64,000 nt of DNA from Hymenobacter canadensis (lineage in GTDB: Bacteria > Bacteroidota > Bacteroidia > Cytophagales > Hymenobacteraceae). Positions 52,246 through 60,669 of this stretch are shown here, piece by piece (position 1 is the stretch's first letter; each line of letters begins with the position of its first letter). Where the stretch lies: positions 558,001 to 622,000 of the forward strand of contig NZ_CP114767.1 in NCBI RefSeq assembly GCF_027359925.1, in the 5' to 3' direction. The position numbers were made by a program, and so were the translations under genes. The notes below the pieces were generated by a model that was not told the DNA's origin, searched no databases, and saw nothing but the letters and a program-made list of their open reading frames with translations.

Positions 52246-53436
52246 GTGGCCGGCTCCACGCTCACGCAAGCCGCCACGGCTGCCGCCGCAGCCCGGTCGC
52301 CGGGCTACTACGTGCGCCAGCGGCTGCTCGGCAACCGCCCGGCCATGGCCGGGCTGGGCTTTATCGTGCTTTGTGCCCTTATTGCGGTGCTGGGCTACTG
52401 GGTGCTGCCCGACAACTCGCCCAACGCCAACAACAGCCTCGTGCAACTGCAGAAAGAACCGCCCGGCTTCCGGGCCACGGTGCTGCGCCTGCCCATCCGG
52501 GACTCCATCCGCACGGCTTCCGACAACATTTTCCGGACCTGGGCTTCGGGCCGGGCCCCGCGCTACCAGGAGGTGCCCATCGGCGGCTACCGTTTCCAGG
52601 GCGACTCCATGTTCATCGAGCCCTACCAAAACCACTCAGCCCTGGCTGACAAGGCCCGCCGCTATTCGTTGGCCGAAGTGGCGGGGCAACCCGGCACCCG
52701 CGCCGAGCTGCAGCAGCTGGTGGCGCAGGAACGCATCGGGCCGCGCACCTACTGGCTGGGTACCGACAAATCGGGCCGTGACGAGCTGAGCCGGCTGCTG
52801 CTGGGTACCCGCGTCAGCCTCGGGATTGGGCTGGTAGCGGTGCTGATTTCGGTGGTGCTGGGCATGGCCGTGGGCGCCGTAGCTGGCTACGTGGGCGGCT
52901 GGCTGGACTCGCTGCTGCTGGGCGTGATGACCGTGGTGTGGAGCATTCCGGGCATCATGCTGGTCATCGCCATTTCGCTGGCCCTCGACAGCAAGGGCGT
53001 CTGGACCTCGTTTGTGGCCGTGGGCCTGACTATGTGGGTGGACGTGGCCCGCGTGGTACGCGGCCAGATGCTGAGTTTGCGCGAAAAAACTTTTGTAGAA
53101 GCCGGCCGTGTGCTGGGCTTGCCGCAAAGCCGCCTTATCATCCGGCACCTGCTGCCCAACATGACCGGGCCGCTGATTGTCATTGCAACCAGTAATTTCG
53201 CGGCAGCCATTCTGCTCGAAGCCGGCCTTAGCTTCCTGGGGCTGGGCGTGCAGCCGCCGGCCCCGTCGTGGGGCCTGATGGTGAACGAAGGCTTCCAACT
53301 CTTGGGCACCGAAGCTGGCCTCTGGCTGACGTTGCTGCCGGGCTTAGCCATCAGCCTGCTGGTGCTCAGCTTCAATCTGCTCGGCAACGGCCTGCGCGAC
53401 GCCTACGACCCCAAAACCCCTCTGGGGAGTAGTTGA
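52246..53436 (+). CDS. ABC transporter permease, DppC/OppC type
   Basis: A 396-residue inner-membrane permease. After the first transmembrane segment (about 37-55) there is a long periplasmic insertion of some 120 residues, then TYWLGTDKSGRDELSRLLLGTRVSLGIG, the DppC signature, five more transmembrane segments and the EAA loop (EAGRVLGLPQSRLIIRHLLPNMTGPL). It imports peptides or nickel-type ligands with partners DppABDF, none of which is in the window. GTG at 52246 follows the upstream stop by 2 bp; longer frames overlap that gene. Confidence 0.9.
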   Translation: MAGSTLTQAATAAAAARSPGYYVRQRLLGNRPAMAGLGFIVLCALIAVLGYWVLPDNSPNANNSLVQLQKEPPGFRATVLRLPIRDSIRTASDNIFRTWASGRAPRYQEVPIGGYRFQGDSMFIEPYQNHSALADKARRYSLAEVAGQPGTRAELQQLVAQERIGPRTYWLGTDKSGRDELSRLLLGTRVSLGIGLVAVLISVVLGMAVGAVAGYVGGWLDSLLLGVMTVVWSIPGIMLVIAISLALDSKGVWTSFVAVGLTMWVDVARVVRGQMLSLREKTFVEAGRVLGLPQSRLIIRHLLPNMTGPLIVIATSNFAAAILLEAGLSFLGLGVQPPAPSWGLMVNEGFQLLGTEAGLWLTLLPGLAISLLVLSFNLLGNGLRDAYDPKTPLGSS

Positions 53437-53565
53437 GCAGAGTAACTGAGTAGTGGAGTAGCTGAGTAAACCGTTCTGCCAGAGAATCTTTATTCAGTTA
53501 CTCTACTACTCAGTTACTCTGCTCAACTACTCTCTACTCAGTTACTCCATTACTCAGCTACTCTG
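53426..53565. repeat. GAGTAACT-type arrays (type G)
   Basis: GAGTA-based 8-9-mers on the plus strand (53428-53472) end with AACCGTTCTGCCAGAG. Complementary TTACTC/CTACTC units fill 53495-53561. The left array begins inside the last codons of the permease and the right array ends directly at the ATG of the phosphatase, so the repeat fills the whole gap. Confidence 0.75.
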
Positions 53566-54801
53566 ATGCCCAACTCTACGCTTACGCCTGAAAAGCGCCT
53601 TTTCCTGAAAGACCGGGAGCTGGGAGCCTTGCTGGAAATCACGCAGGCCATCAACCAAGACCACAGCGAGGGTGCGCTCTACAAAATATTCCAGTTTACG
53701 CTACTTGGCCAGCTCAATATCCGGCGGCTGGTGCTCTACGTGAAGGAAGAAGGCCAGTGGCAATGCGTGGTGTCGTTTGGGGCCATGCTGCCCGATTTCC
53801 GGCGCATTCTGTTGCCCGAGGAGGTGCTGCGTGGCGCCATGGGGCAGCCGGCGGCCGTGGCCGGCCTGGGCCTGGGGGCCGAGTGGAATCTGCTGGAAAC
53901 GGCCATTCCGGTGGTGCGCAACGACGAGGTGGTGGCCTACGTGTTCATCGGTAACGTGCACGAAGACTACGCCAGCGGCGAAGCGGCTAAGTTCCTGGAA
54001 ACACTCAGCAACATTCTGCTTGGGGCCATCGACAACCGGCGCCTGGGCCGGCAGCGGATTGCGGCGGCAGCCATGCGCAAGGAAATTGAAATTGCGCAGG
54101 AAGTACAGACCATGCTGTTTCCGCGCACGCTACCCAACGACGCCCACGTGGCCGTGGCCGCGTCCTACGTGCCCCACACGGCCGTCGGCGGCGACTACTA
54201 CGACGTGGTGGACATCGACGCCAACCGCTTCCTGTTCTGCGTGGCCGACGTGTCGGGCAAGGGCGTGGCGGCGTCGTTGCTGATGTCGAACTTCCAGGCC
54301 GGGCTGCGCACGCTGCTCCGCCAGCAGGTAGACTTGGCTACCGTCGCGCAGGAACTCAACAACCTAATTTTCCGCAACGCTGGCGGCGACAAGTTCATCA
54401 CCGTGTTCTTCGGCATCTACGACCGCACCACCCGGGTGCTGCAGTACGTGAATGCCGGCCACAACGACCCGTTGCTGGTATCCGACTCGGGGCAGGTGGA
54501 GCGCCTGCGCGAAGGCACCATCATGCTGGGCGTGATGGACGAGCTACCCGGCCTGAAAGTGGGGGAGGTGCACATTCCCGGCCGCGCCCTGCTGCTCAAC
54601 TACACCGATGGCCTGACCGAGGTGTTCGACGCCAACCAGGAAGAGTTCGGCGAAGAAGGAATTCTGGCTCTGCTGGCCCAGAACCGCTACCTGCCCCTCA
54701 AGCGCCTGCACGAAGAGCTGCTGGCCTCTATCAAGGCCTACAACGTCAACGGCAGCCAGTTCGCCGACGACGTGACGATTCTGAGCTGCCGGTTTAAGTA
54801 G
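53566..54801 (+). CDS. PP2C-type SpoIIE/RsbU phosphatase with GAF-like domain
   Basis: A 411-residue cytoplasmic regulator. Residues about 15-170 are a GAF-like sensory domain; residues 175-410 are the SpoIIE phosphatase: IAQEVQTMLFPRTLP, AVGGDYYDVVDID, FCVADVSGKGVAASLLMSN, TVFFGIYD, YVNAGHNDPLL, LNYTDGLTEVFD and FADDVTILSCRFK. The metal-binding Asp residues in GGDYYD, ADVSGKG, DGLTE and DD are present. Such phosphatases dephosphorylate STAS anti-anti-sigma factors. No RsbW- or RsbV-like gene is adjacent, so the partner is elsewhere. Confidence 0.93.
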   Translation: MPNSTLTPEKRLFLKDRELGALLEITQAINQDHSEGALYKIFQFTLLGQLNIRRLVLYVKEEGQWQCVVSFGAMLPDFRRILLPEEVLRGAMGQPAAVAGLGLGAEWNLLETAIPVVRNDEVVAYVFIGNVHEDYASGEAAKFLETLSNILLGAIDNRRLGRQRIAAAAMRKEIEIAQEVQTMLFPRTLPNDAHVAVAASYVPHTAVGGDYYDVVDIDANRFLFCVADVSGKGVAASLLMSNFQAGLRTLLRQQVDLATVAQELNNLIFRNAGGDKFITVFFGIYDRTTRVLQYVNAGHNDPLLVSDSGQVERLREGTIMLGVMDELPGLKVGEVHIPGRALLLNYTDGLTEVFDANQEEFGEEGILALLAQNRYLPLKRLHEELLASIKAYNVNGSQFADDVTILSCRFK

Positions 54802-54813
54802 AGAAATAGCCCG

Positions 54814-54896
54814 TCATGCAGAGCGGAGCGAAGCATCTCGCCAGTGTGGTAGAATTACTACACTGGCGAGATGCTTCGCTCCGCTCTGTATGACGG
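54814..54896. repeat. compact type A hairpin
   Basis: CCGTCATGCAGAGCGGAGCG then AAGCATCTCGCCAGTGT pairs almost fully with the ACACTGGCGAGATGCTTCGC side ending GTATGACGG. The copy is short (loop of about 15 bases) and lies between the convergent phosphatase and methyltransferase genes. Confidence 0.85.
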
Positions 54897-54923
54897 CCTG
54901 TGGGGCCTTACTCCTAGGGGGCC

Positions 54924-55739
54924 TTACTTCGCCTTCCCGGCCACGAAATTCAGGCCGAAGAACAGGTTTTCCTTGAGCAGTGAGTTGCTGCGCCAGAGGC
55001 GGCCTTCGCGGGCCATGAGCTGTTGGGAGTTGCCGTTTTTGAACATGAATGGCGGAAACAGCCGGATGTACTGCACGTCGGCGGGGTAGATGTGCAGGTG
55101 CTGCTTGGCCAGCTCGCGGCGCCAGGTGGCCAGGTCGCGGATGTTCTCGTTGCCGAGCAGGATGTTCTTCTGCAGCTGCTCGTCGTAGATTTCGATGATG
55201 CGCTTGTTGCCGCGGCGCAGATACAGCTTCAGGTTCTGCACCACGTTGCCGCCGTTTTCCTCCACGATAATCAGGTTGCCGGCCGGCTTCAGGGCCGAGT
55301 GGAAGATGCGCAGCGCATCCTGCAACGGCTCCAGGTGGTGCAGGGTATCCTGGATGATGACGTGGTCGTAGGAGGCCGGCGCCGGGGGCGAGTCGAACAG
55401 GTTCTCGTAGCTGTAGGTGAAGCCCGACACGTCGCCGAACTGCGACCAGTACTGCAGGCGCTCCGGAATGTGCTTGAAGTAGAACTCCAAGGTGGTGCCG
55501 TGCACTTTGTAGCCATTGAGGGCTAGGAAAATAGCGGTGGTGCCGTAGCCGCAGCCACAGTCCCAGATGGCGGCCTCGGTGCTGGGCAGGTGGTCGAGGA
55601 TGTAGTGCAGGCGCTGCGTGACGTAGGACTTGCGGAACTCGAAGCTGGCCGGATTTTCTAGAAACTTATAGTAGCTGGTCAGGTGCTGATTGCTGCGTAG
55701 TTCGTCCAGAAACAGCTCAAAGAATTCGTTAACCGTCAT
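54924..55739 (-). CDS. class I SAM-dependent methyltransferase
   Basis: A 271-residue cytoplasmic methyltransferase. SAM motif I is AIWDCGCGYGTTAIFLALNG, post-I GTTLEF, and the segment SYDHVIIQDTLHHLEPLQDALRIFHSALKPAGNLIIVEENGG is the motif IV-VI region. It opens a group of envelope polysaccharide genes, so sugar or lipid-carrier methylation is plausible, but the substrate is not shown by sequence. The ATG at 55739 is preferred over 55751 (four more residues). It is convergent with the SpoIIE phosphatase. Confidence 0.85.
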   Translation of the reverse strand: MTVNEFFELFLDELRSNQHLTSYYKFLENPASFEFRKSYVTQRLHYILDHLPSTEAAIWDCGCGYGTTAIFLALNGYKVHGTTLEFYFKHIPERLQYWSQFGDVSGFTYSYENLFDSPPAPASYDHVIIQDTLHHLEPLQDALRIFHSALKPAGNLIIVEENGGNVVQNLKLYLRRGNKRIIEIYDEQLQKNILLGNENIRDLATWRRELAKQHLHIYPADVQYIRLFPPFMFKNGNSQQLMAREGRLWRSNSLLKENLFFGLNFVAGKAK

Positions 55740-55868
55740 TGTCAGTCGCAAAAGAAAGGAAATAGTTTCAGGCCTTGCCGGCCCGGCGAAGGTACATGCT
55801 AAACGACAACTGCCGCTATACTCAGGCCCGGCATGTACAGAATAAGGGCGTAGGAGTCGGCCAGGCTG

Positions 55869-57335
55869 CTAGAGCTGCGCCGGTGCCGTTTGGGCCTGCT
55901 CGTCGTCTTCCATCCAGAGCTGCACCCGGATCAGGATGGCTAGGGAGATGTAGTAGAAGGAGCCGATTTTATCGACTTCTACCAGCTCATTGAGCAGCAG
56001 GTGAAAAACGGTGATGACCAACGACAGGCCGGCGGCCATGATCAGGCGGCGGTGCTGGGCGGTCCGGGCTCGGTGATAGAGGCGCTCCACGAGCAGCAAC
56101 GCCGTGAACACCAGCGCCACAAACAACAGAAAGCCCGGCACGCCCTGCTCGGCCAGCTGCAGCAGGAAGTAGTTGTGGGTGGTCGACTTTTCCGGGTTGT
56201 CGCTCACGTAGGTGCGGAAGCCGCGCACGGTGTAGCGCTTGTACTCGGGGTAGAACGTGGACGGGCCGCTGCCGGTCAAGGGCTTCTCGGCAATCATGTG
56301 GGCCGCCGCCACCCAGCGGTACACCCGCTCCATGCCCGACACGTCCTGCAGCTTGTAGGTGGCCTCCAGGTGTTTCTCGAAGTTACCGCCGTTGAAGATG
56401 GTTTTCTCGAACTCCGGCGCGTACAGCATGTAGGTGTTGTCGCGCACGAAGTAGGCCGTGGTGAGCAGCGTGCCCACGCTGGCCACGATCAGTACCACCC
56501 GCGTCAGGCGCAGCCGGATGATGCCGTAGTACAGCCCGGCCACCACCAACGACAGCATGGAGGCGCGGGTGTAGGAGAGCAGCACGCCGCCCACCGCCAC
56601 CAGCACCACCGCGTACCAGAGCCAGCGCGCGCCGCGGGAAGTGGCGTCGCGGGCGGCGTAGAAGGCCAGCGGCACCAGCAGCGCCGCCGTGGCTGCGTAC
56701 AGCACATGGTTGTGGTAGAAGGGCTGAATGGCCCAGTTGATGGAGTCGAAGCCGAAGCCCTTGGCGGCGTGGCGCAGCATGGTGTACACCACGGTGGCGC
56801 ATACGCCCGCCGCAAACAGGGCCACTAGCCGCCAGATGTCCTGGGGGCGGCGCACCACGGCCAGCGTCACGAACACGAAGGGCACGATGTACCACGTCTT
56901 GGCCAGTAGGTACTTCACCGACTTGAGCGTGTTCACGGAAAAGGCCGTGCTCACCACCGACCACAGCAGCGCCAGCCCCATCAGCACCACCAGCGGGTGC
57001 GTCCAGACGCGGGCCGGTACCTGGCTGCCACCCAGCAGCACGCTCACCACAAAGCACACCAGCAGCACCAGCAGCAGCGGCTCCGAGGGCACGTCCATGC
57101 TCAGGCCACCGGGCAGCGCCACCTCCACCGAAAAGGCCAGCGTCGCGAGCAGGATGTAGTACACCCAGCGCCAGTCCACGAGCAGCACGGCCACGCCCAG
57201 CGCCGCTACCGGCAGCGCCAGCCATCCCGACGAGCGCAGCATCGCCGCGGCTCCACAGCTCAGCAACAGCCCCACAAACGCCATAAACAGGCGCTGGTCG
57301 GTGAATTGCGGCCGCAGGGAGGACAGGGATTTCAT
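55869..57335 (-). CDS. O-antigen ligase/polymerase-like membrane protein (Wzy/WaaL type)
   Basis: A 488-residue protein with about 12 transmembrane segments. The large periplasmic loop contains MERVYRWVAAAHMIAEKPLTGSGPSTFYPEYKRYT, then TTHNYFLLQLAEQGVPGFLLFVALV, the conserved H-N-x-(F/Y)-L and G-x-(G/S) pattern of the O-antigen ligase superfamily. It polymerises or transfers lipid-linked glycans at the periplasmic face. The chain-length regulator gene is upstream on the same strand, so the two likely work together. The gap between them is filled with type H repeats. Confidence 0.88.
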   Translation of the reverse strand: MKSLSSLRPQFTDQRLFMAFVGLLLSCGAAAMLRSSGWLALPVAALGVAVLLVDWRWVYYILLATLAFSVEVALPGGLSMDVPSEPLLLVLLVCFVVSVLLGGSQVPARVWTHPLVVLMGLALLWSVVSTAFSVNTLKSVKYLLAKTWYIVPFVFVTLAVVRRPQDIWRLVALFAAGVCATVVYTMLRHAAKGFGFDSINWAIQPFYHNHVLYAATAALLVPLAFYAARDATSRGARWLWYAVVLVAVGGVLLSYTRASMLSLVVAGLYYGIIRLRLTRVVLIVASVGTLLTTAYFVRDNTYMLYAPEFEKTIFNGGNFEKHLEATYKLQDVSGMERVYRWVAAAHMIAEKPLTGSGPSTFYPEYKRYTVRGFRTYVSDNPEKSTTHNYFLLQLAEQGVPGFLLFVALVFTALLLVERLYHRARTAQHRRLIMAAGLSLVITVFHLLLNELVEVDKIGSFYYISLAILIRVQLWMEDDEQAQTAPAQL

Positions 57336-57457
57336 TTAGGGCTTAGGGAATAGGGCTTGGGGCTTAGGAAATAGGGAATAGGGCTTGGTGATTGGAGGTT
57401 AAGCTGATGAATAACCTAAGCCCTAGGCCCTATTCCCTAAGTCCTAATCCCTAACAA
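57336..57457. repeat. TAGGGCTT-type arrays (type H)
   Basis: Units of TAGGGCTTAGGGAATAGGGC type fill 57337-57385; CCTAAGCCCTAGGCCCTATT and CCCTAAGTCCTAATCCCTAA fill 57416-57453. The two sides are largely complementary across about 30 bases. Confidence 0.8.
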
Positions 57458-58525
57458 CTAATTCTTAATCGACAGGTTGCCGCGGTAGAGCTCCAGCAGG
57501 GTGATGAAGATGACGGAGAAGGCAAACGTCACGAGCACCGACGACAGCACGATAAACCAGCGTACCGGCGCGGCTTTGCGGGTGGCGGGGTAGGCTTCCT
57601 GCACCACGTAGATGCTGGAAATCTTGCCGCTTATACTCACGCTGGCCGATTCGTAGTCGCCGCGGGCCTTGATGAGGCGGGTCTGGATGTCGTTGAAGCG
57701 GGCGTAGAGCGTATTCATCTGGTCGTTGCCGGCCGTGTAGCTTTCCAGGTTGAAGATGTTGCCGCCGTCGGCGCGGGTGAGGGCCCGCAGGGCGCGGCGC
57801 AGGCCGGCGGCCTTGTTGCTGTTGCCTTCGCCTTCGGCGCGGCGCAGCGCGTTTTCGGTTTCGATGATTTCCTTGGCCAGGTACCTCGCCTCCATGGTCA
57901 GGCCATACACGCCGTAGCGGCGGCGGCCGGCCAGCAGGCTGTCGTAGGTGCTCCGGTATTCGCGCTCCAGGAAGCTGCGGCGCTGAACATACAAATCCAG
58001 AATCTTGCGGCGGTTGGCAAACGTCAACTGCTGGTTGACGGAGTCGATGCTCTGCACCATGGCATTCACGATGCGGGCGGCCAGCACCTTATCCGTATCC
58101 AGAAAGGTCAGCTCGATGGCGTCCCGGTCGTTGTGAACGATGTTGAGGTTGCTGCTGAATTCGTTGAGCGCGGCATTGTCGGCAATGTCGTCGCCGGCCT
58201 GGCCCACGCCGTAGTGCTCGTGCAGCTTGAAGCGGCGGATGATGCCCTCGGCCACCGGCTGCGACTGCCCGATGGTGATAACCCGGTCCAGGTCTTCGTT
58301 GCGGCCACCCAGCTCCAGCTTGCCGCCTTCCGTCACAATCCGGTCGGGGTCAGTGGTGTTGGGGTTAGTGGGGTAGAAGACCGAGGTAGACTTATATATG
58401 TTGGGCAGCAGCAGGGCCACCACCGCACTGACCACGAATGCCAGCGCCACGGCGCCGAGCACCAGATACTTCCAACGATTGATAACCGGCCACAGGCCCA
58501 GCAGCGAATAAGAGCGGGATGACAT
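57458..58525 (-). CDS. Wzz-like polysaccharide chain-length regulator
   Basis: A 355-residue inner-membrane protein of the Wzz/G-rich family: one N-terminal membrane helix (YLVLGAVALAFVVSAVVALLLPNIYKSTSVFYP, about 19-51), a long periplasmic helical region (FANRRKILDLYVQRRSFLEREYRSTYDSLL) and a second helix near the end (WFIVLSSVLVTFAFSVIFITLLELY). It sets glycan chain length together with the polymerase encoded downstream. The ATG at 58525 (MSSRSYSLLGLWP) was chosen; a longer frame adds 18 residues. Confidence 0.87.
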   Translation of the reverse strand: MSSRSYSLLGLWPVINRWKYLVLGAVALAFVVSAVVALLLPNIYKSTSVFYPTNPNTTDPDRIVTEGGKLELGGRNEDLDRVITIGQSQPVAEGIIRRFKLHEHYGVGQAGDDIADNAALNEFSSNLNIVHNDRDAIELTFLDTDKVLAARIVNAMVQSIDSVNQQLTFANRRKILDLYVQRRSFLEREYRSTYDSLLAGRRRYGVYGLTMEARYLAKEIIETENALRRAEGEGNSNKAAGLRRALRALTRADGGNIFNLESYTAGNDQMNTLYARFNDIQTRLIKARGDYESASVSISGKISSIYVVQEAYPATRKAAPVRWFIVLSSVLVTFAFSVIFITLLELYRGNLSIKN

Positions 58526-58965
58526 AGAGGGACGAAAAGACAAGCTACTGTGGTATTGCCGGCCTTCCGGCCCCACCACAACGCAGCAAAGCTAGTGTAA
58601 TCGGGCAAGAATCAAGAACAGATATCTGCTGGTGATAACTGGCATTGCGAGCAGCACGAAGCAATCTGTCCTCTCGGTCAGACCGGTTTTAGCGCAGTTT
58701 CGGATTGAGTGTACAGCGTGTAAAGACGCGACCCTTGGCGTCTTGGCGTTGAACGGCCGGCATCCCGCAGCCTGCACAACGTCAGCAACGACGAAACGCG
58801 AAGTTCCGCGTCTCTACCAGCGCCCGTGGGCTGTATACTGACCCCAAACCGCTTTTAATAAGCCGAAAGCCCGCCGGCGTTGGATTACTGCTTCCCTGCC
58901 GGAGGGTTGGTCTGTAAGGGAAGTGTCTGCCAAGAGAGAGGAAGGATTGCTTCGCGCTGCTCGCA
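58526..58965. other. 440-bp intergenic region with type D and type F repeats
   Basis: No gene is seen. A type D arm, GGCATTGCGAGCAGCACGAA then GCAATCTGTCC, lies at 58642-58672. Its complement, GGATTGCTTCGCGCTGCTCG then CAATGAC, lies at 58944-58970. Between them a type F pair is visible: GTGTAAAGACGCG at 58719 and CGCGTCTCTAC at 58808. The D complement runs into the first codons of the next frame. Confidence 0.7.
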
Positions 58966-60468
58966 ATGACAACAACTGATGGCGCAAGCGGAGGCCTATG
59001 GTGCATTCCTTGTAATTTCGCGGCCCATCCTTTATTCCCGGCCTGTATCAAACGCTTTTTCGGAAATATCAGCTTCGTGGTGCTGCTCAACCTGCTGGTG
59101 AAGCCTGGCTGGGTGATGGTCGAAAACCTGGTGCAGGACCGGCTGGGGCACGCGGCCTTCGGCACGTTCACGGCTTTGTTCACGCTGGCTACCATTGCGG
59201 CGCAGGTTTCCGACCTGGGTACCACTCAGCTTACCACCAAGCGGGTGGCGGCCAACCCGGACTTCCTCACCGAGTATTTCCCGACGCTGCTGCCCCTGAA
59301 AGGCTGGTTGTCGGGGCTGTTTTTGCTGGTTACGCTGGGCATCGGCTGGCTGCTGGGCTACCGCGGCCACACGCTCACGCTGCTGGGCCTCACGGCGGGC
59401 GGGCTGCTGCTGGCCCAGTTTACGATGTTCCTGCGGGGCGTGCTGCAGGCCCACCAGCGCTTCAATACCGACGCGCTGCTGTCGGTGCTGGAAAAGTTTC
59501 TGCTGCTGGGGCTGGTGCTGCTGCTGGTGCCCATCGGTATTTCCCTGGACCGCTACGTGGGGGCCCGCACGCTGGCCGTGGGCTTCACGTTTGTGGTGCT
59601 CTACGGCATTATTGCGCGGCTCTACGGGCGGGTGCGGTTCCGGCTGCAGGTGGGCCAGGCCCGCACGGTGCTGCGGGCCAGCCTGCCGCTGGCCTTCATC
59701 ACGCTGGTGTATGGCCTGAATGAGCGGATTGACATGCTGATGCTGGAGCGGCTGGTGTCGGCGCAGGAGGCCAGCTACTACGCCGCTTCCTACCGCTGGC
59801 TGGACACCATGATGATGTACCTCTGGACGGTGCTGCCGCTGTTCTTCGTCAAGTTCGCCCACGCCACCGGCCGGCCCCAGGAGCAGAAGGATCTGCTGTG
59901 GTTTGGGCAGCGCGTCGTGACGGTGCCCATGCTGCTGATCTGCGGCTTCGTGCTATTTCGGGGCGAAATCCTGTTCTGGCAATTCACGCACAGCACGCCG
60001 CTGGAAGTGGCCCGTATGGCGCTCTGCCTCAAGATTCTATTCGTGAGTGTGCTGGTGCACGCCTTCTTCGCCATCTACAGCACCCTGCTCACCAGCACCA
60101 ACCACGAGCGGCCGGTGAGCTGGCTGGTGGGCTTGAGCATCGTCCTGAACGTGGGCCTGAACCTGCTACTGCTGCCGCGCCTGGGGGCGGTGGCCGGGGC
60201 CATCAATACGTTGGTGTGCGCCGTGTTTGTGTCGGTGGGCTATTTGTGGCTGGTGCATCGGCGCACGGGCGTGCCGGTGCCGTGGGCGTGGCTGGCCCGG
60301 CTGGCGCTGGCCTTCGGGCTGCTCTGCGCCGTGTGGGCGGGCCTGCAGGCCGGGCTGGGCCTGCACTGGCTACCTGAGTCGGTGCTGGCCGGCACAGCCT
60401 TCGTGGCCATCCTGTTCCTGACCCGTATCGTGCGCGTAGCGGAGCTGCGGCAGTTGCTGGGGAAGTGA
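58966..60468 (+). CDS. polysaccharide flippase (Wzx/MATE-like)
   Basis: A protein of up to 500 residues with about 12-14 transmembrane segments. NISFVVLLNLLVKPGWVMVENLVQDRLGHAAFGTFTALF, then LNERIDMLMLERLVSAQEASYYAASYRWLDTMMMY, fits the lipid-linked oligosaccharide flippase family. It moves glycan-lipids across the inner membrane for the polymerase. The only in-frame ATG (58966) lies inside a type D repeat and gives 27 odd residues; a -7-like TAATTTCG at 59013-59020 suggests that transcription may begin after it. The true start is therefore uncertain, perhaps near the IKRFFGNISF codons around 59046. Confidence 0.85.
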   Translation: MTTTDGASGGLWCIPCNFAAHPLFPACIKRFFGNISFVVLLNLLVKPGWVMVENLVQDRLGHAAFGTFTALFTLATIAAQVSDLGTTQLTTKRVAANPDFLTEYFPTLLPLKGWLSGLFLLVTLGIGWLLGYRGHTLTLLGLTAGGLLLAQFTMFLRGVLQAHQRFNTDALLSVLEKFLLLGLVLLLVPIGISLDRYVGARTLAVGFTFVVLYGIIARLYGRVRFRLQVGQARTVLRASLPLAFITLVYGLNERIDMLMLERLVSAQEASYYAASYRWLDTMMMYLWTVLPLFFVKFAHATGRPQEQKDLLWFGQRVVTVPMLLICGFVLFRGEILFWQFTHSTPLEVARMALCLKILFVSVLVHAFFAIYSTLLTSTNHERPVSWLVGLSIVLNVGLNLLLLPRLGAVAGAINTLVCAVFVSVGYLWLVHRRTGVPVPWAWLARLALAFGLLCAVWAGLQAGLGLHWLPESVLAGTAFVAILFLTRIVRVAELRQLLGK

Positions 60469-60662
60469 TGGGGTGATGAGGTGAGTGGTTGATGTGCTGA
60501 TGTGTGAGGTACTGTCATCCTGAGCAGAGAGAAGGACCTTATCACGCCTGAACGGCAAGCGGTATAACGACTCGTTCTTATCCCACAAGATCCTTCGCTC
60601 TGCTCAGGATGACAGCTACCTTTGTCACCTCATCACCCCACCAACCCACTAAATCATCAACC
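60463..60662. repeat. type C repeat nested inside GGTGATGA-type arrays (type V)
   Basis: Outer arms: GATGGGGTGATGAGGTGAGT (60468-60487) and the CACCTCATCACCCCACCAAC side (60626-60645). Inner arms of type C: CTGTCATCCTGAGCAGAG (60512) then AAGGACC, and AGATCCTTCGC then TGCTCAGGATGACAG (ending 60615). One inverted repeat is thus placed inside another. Confidence 0.8.
60617..60624 (+). promoter_or_regulatory. putative -7 element TACCTTTG at the repeat border
   Basis: TACCTTTG fits the TAnnTTTG consensus and sits 1 bp after the type C arm. The glycosyltransferase TTG start is 46 bp downstream. The same octamer occurs at 62769 in an equivalent place. Confidence 0.5.
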
Positions 60663-60669
60663 CACCACC

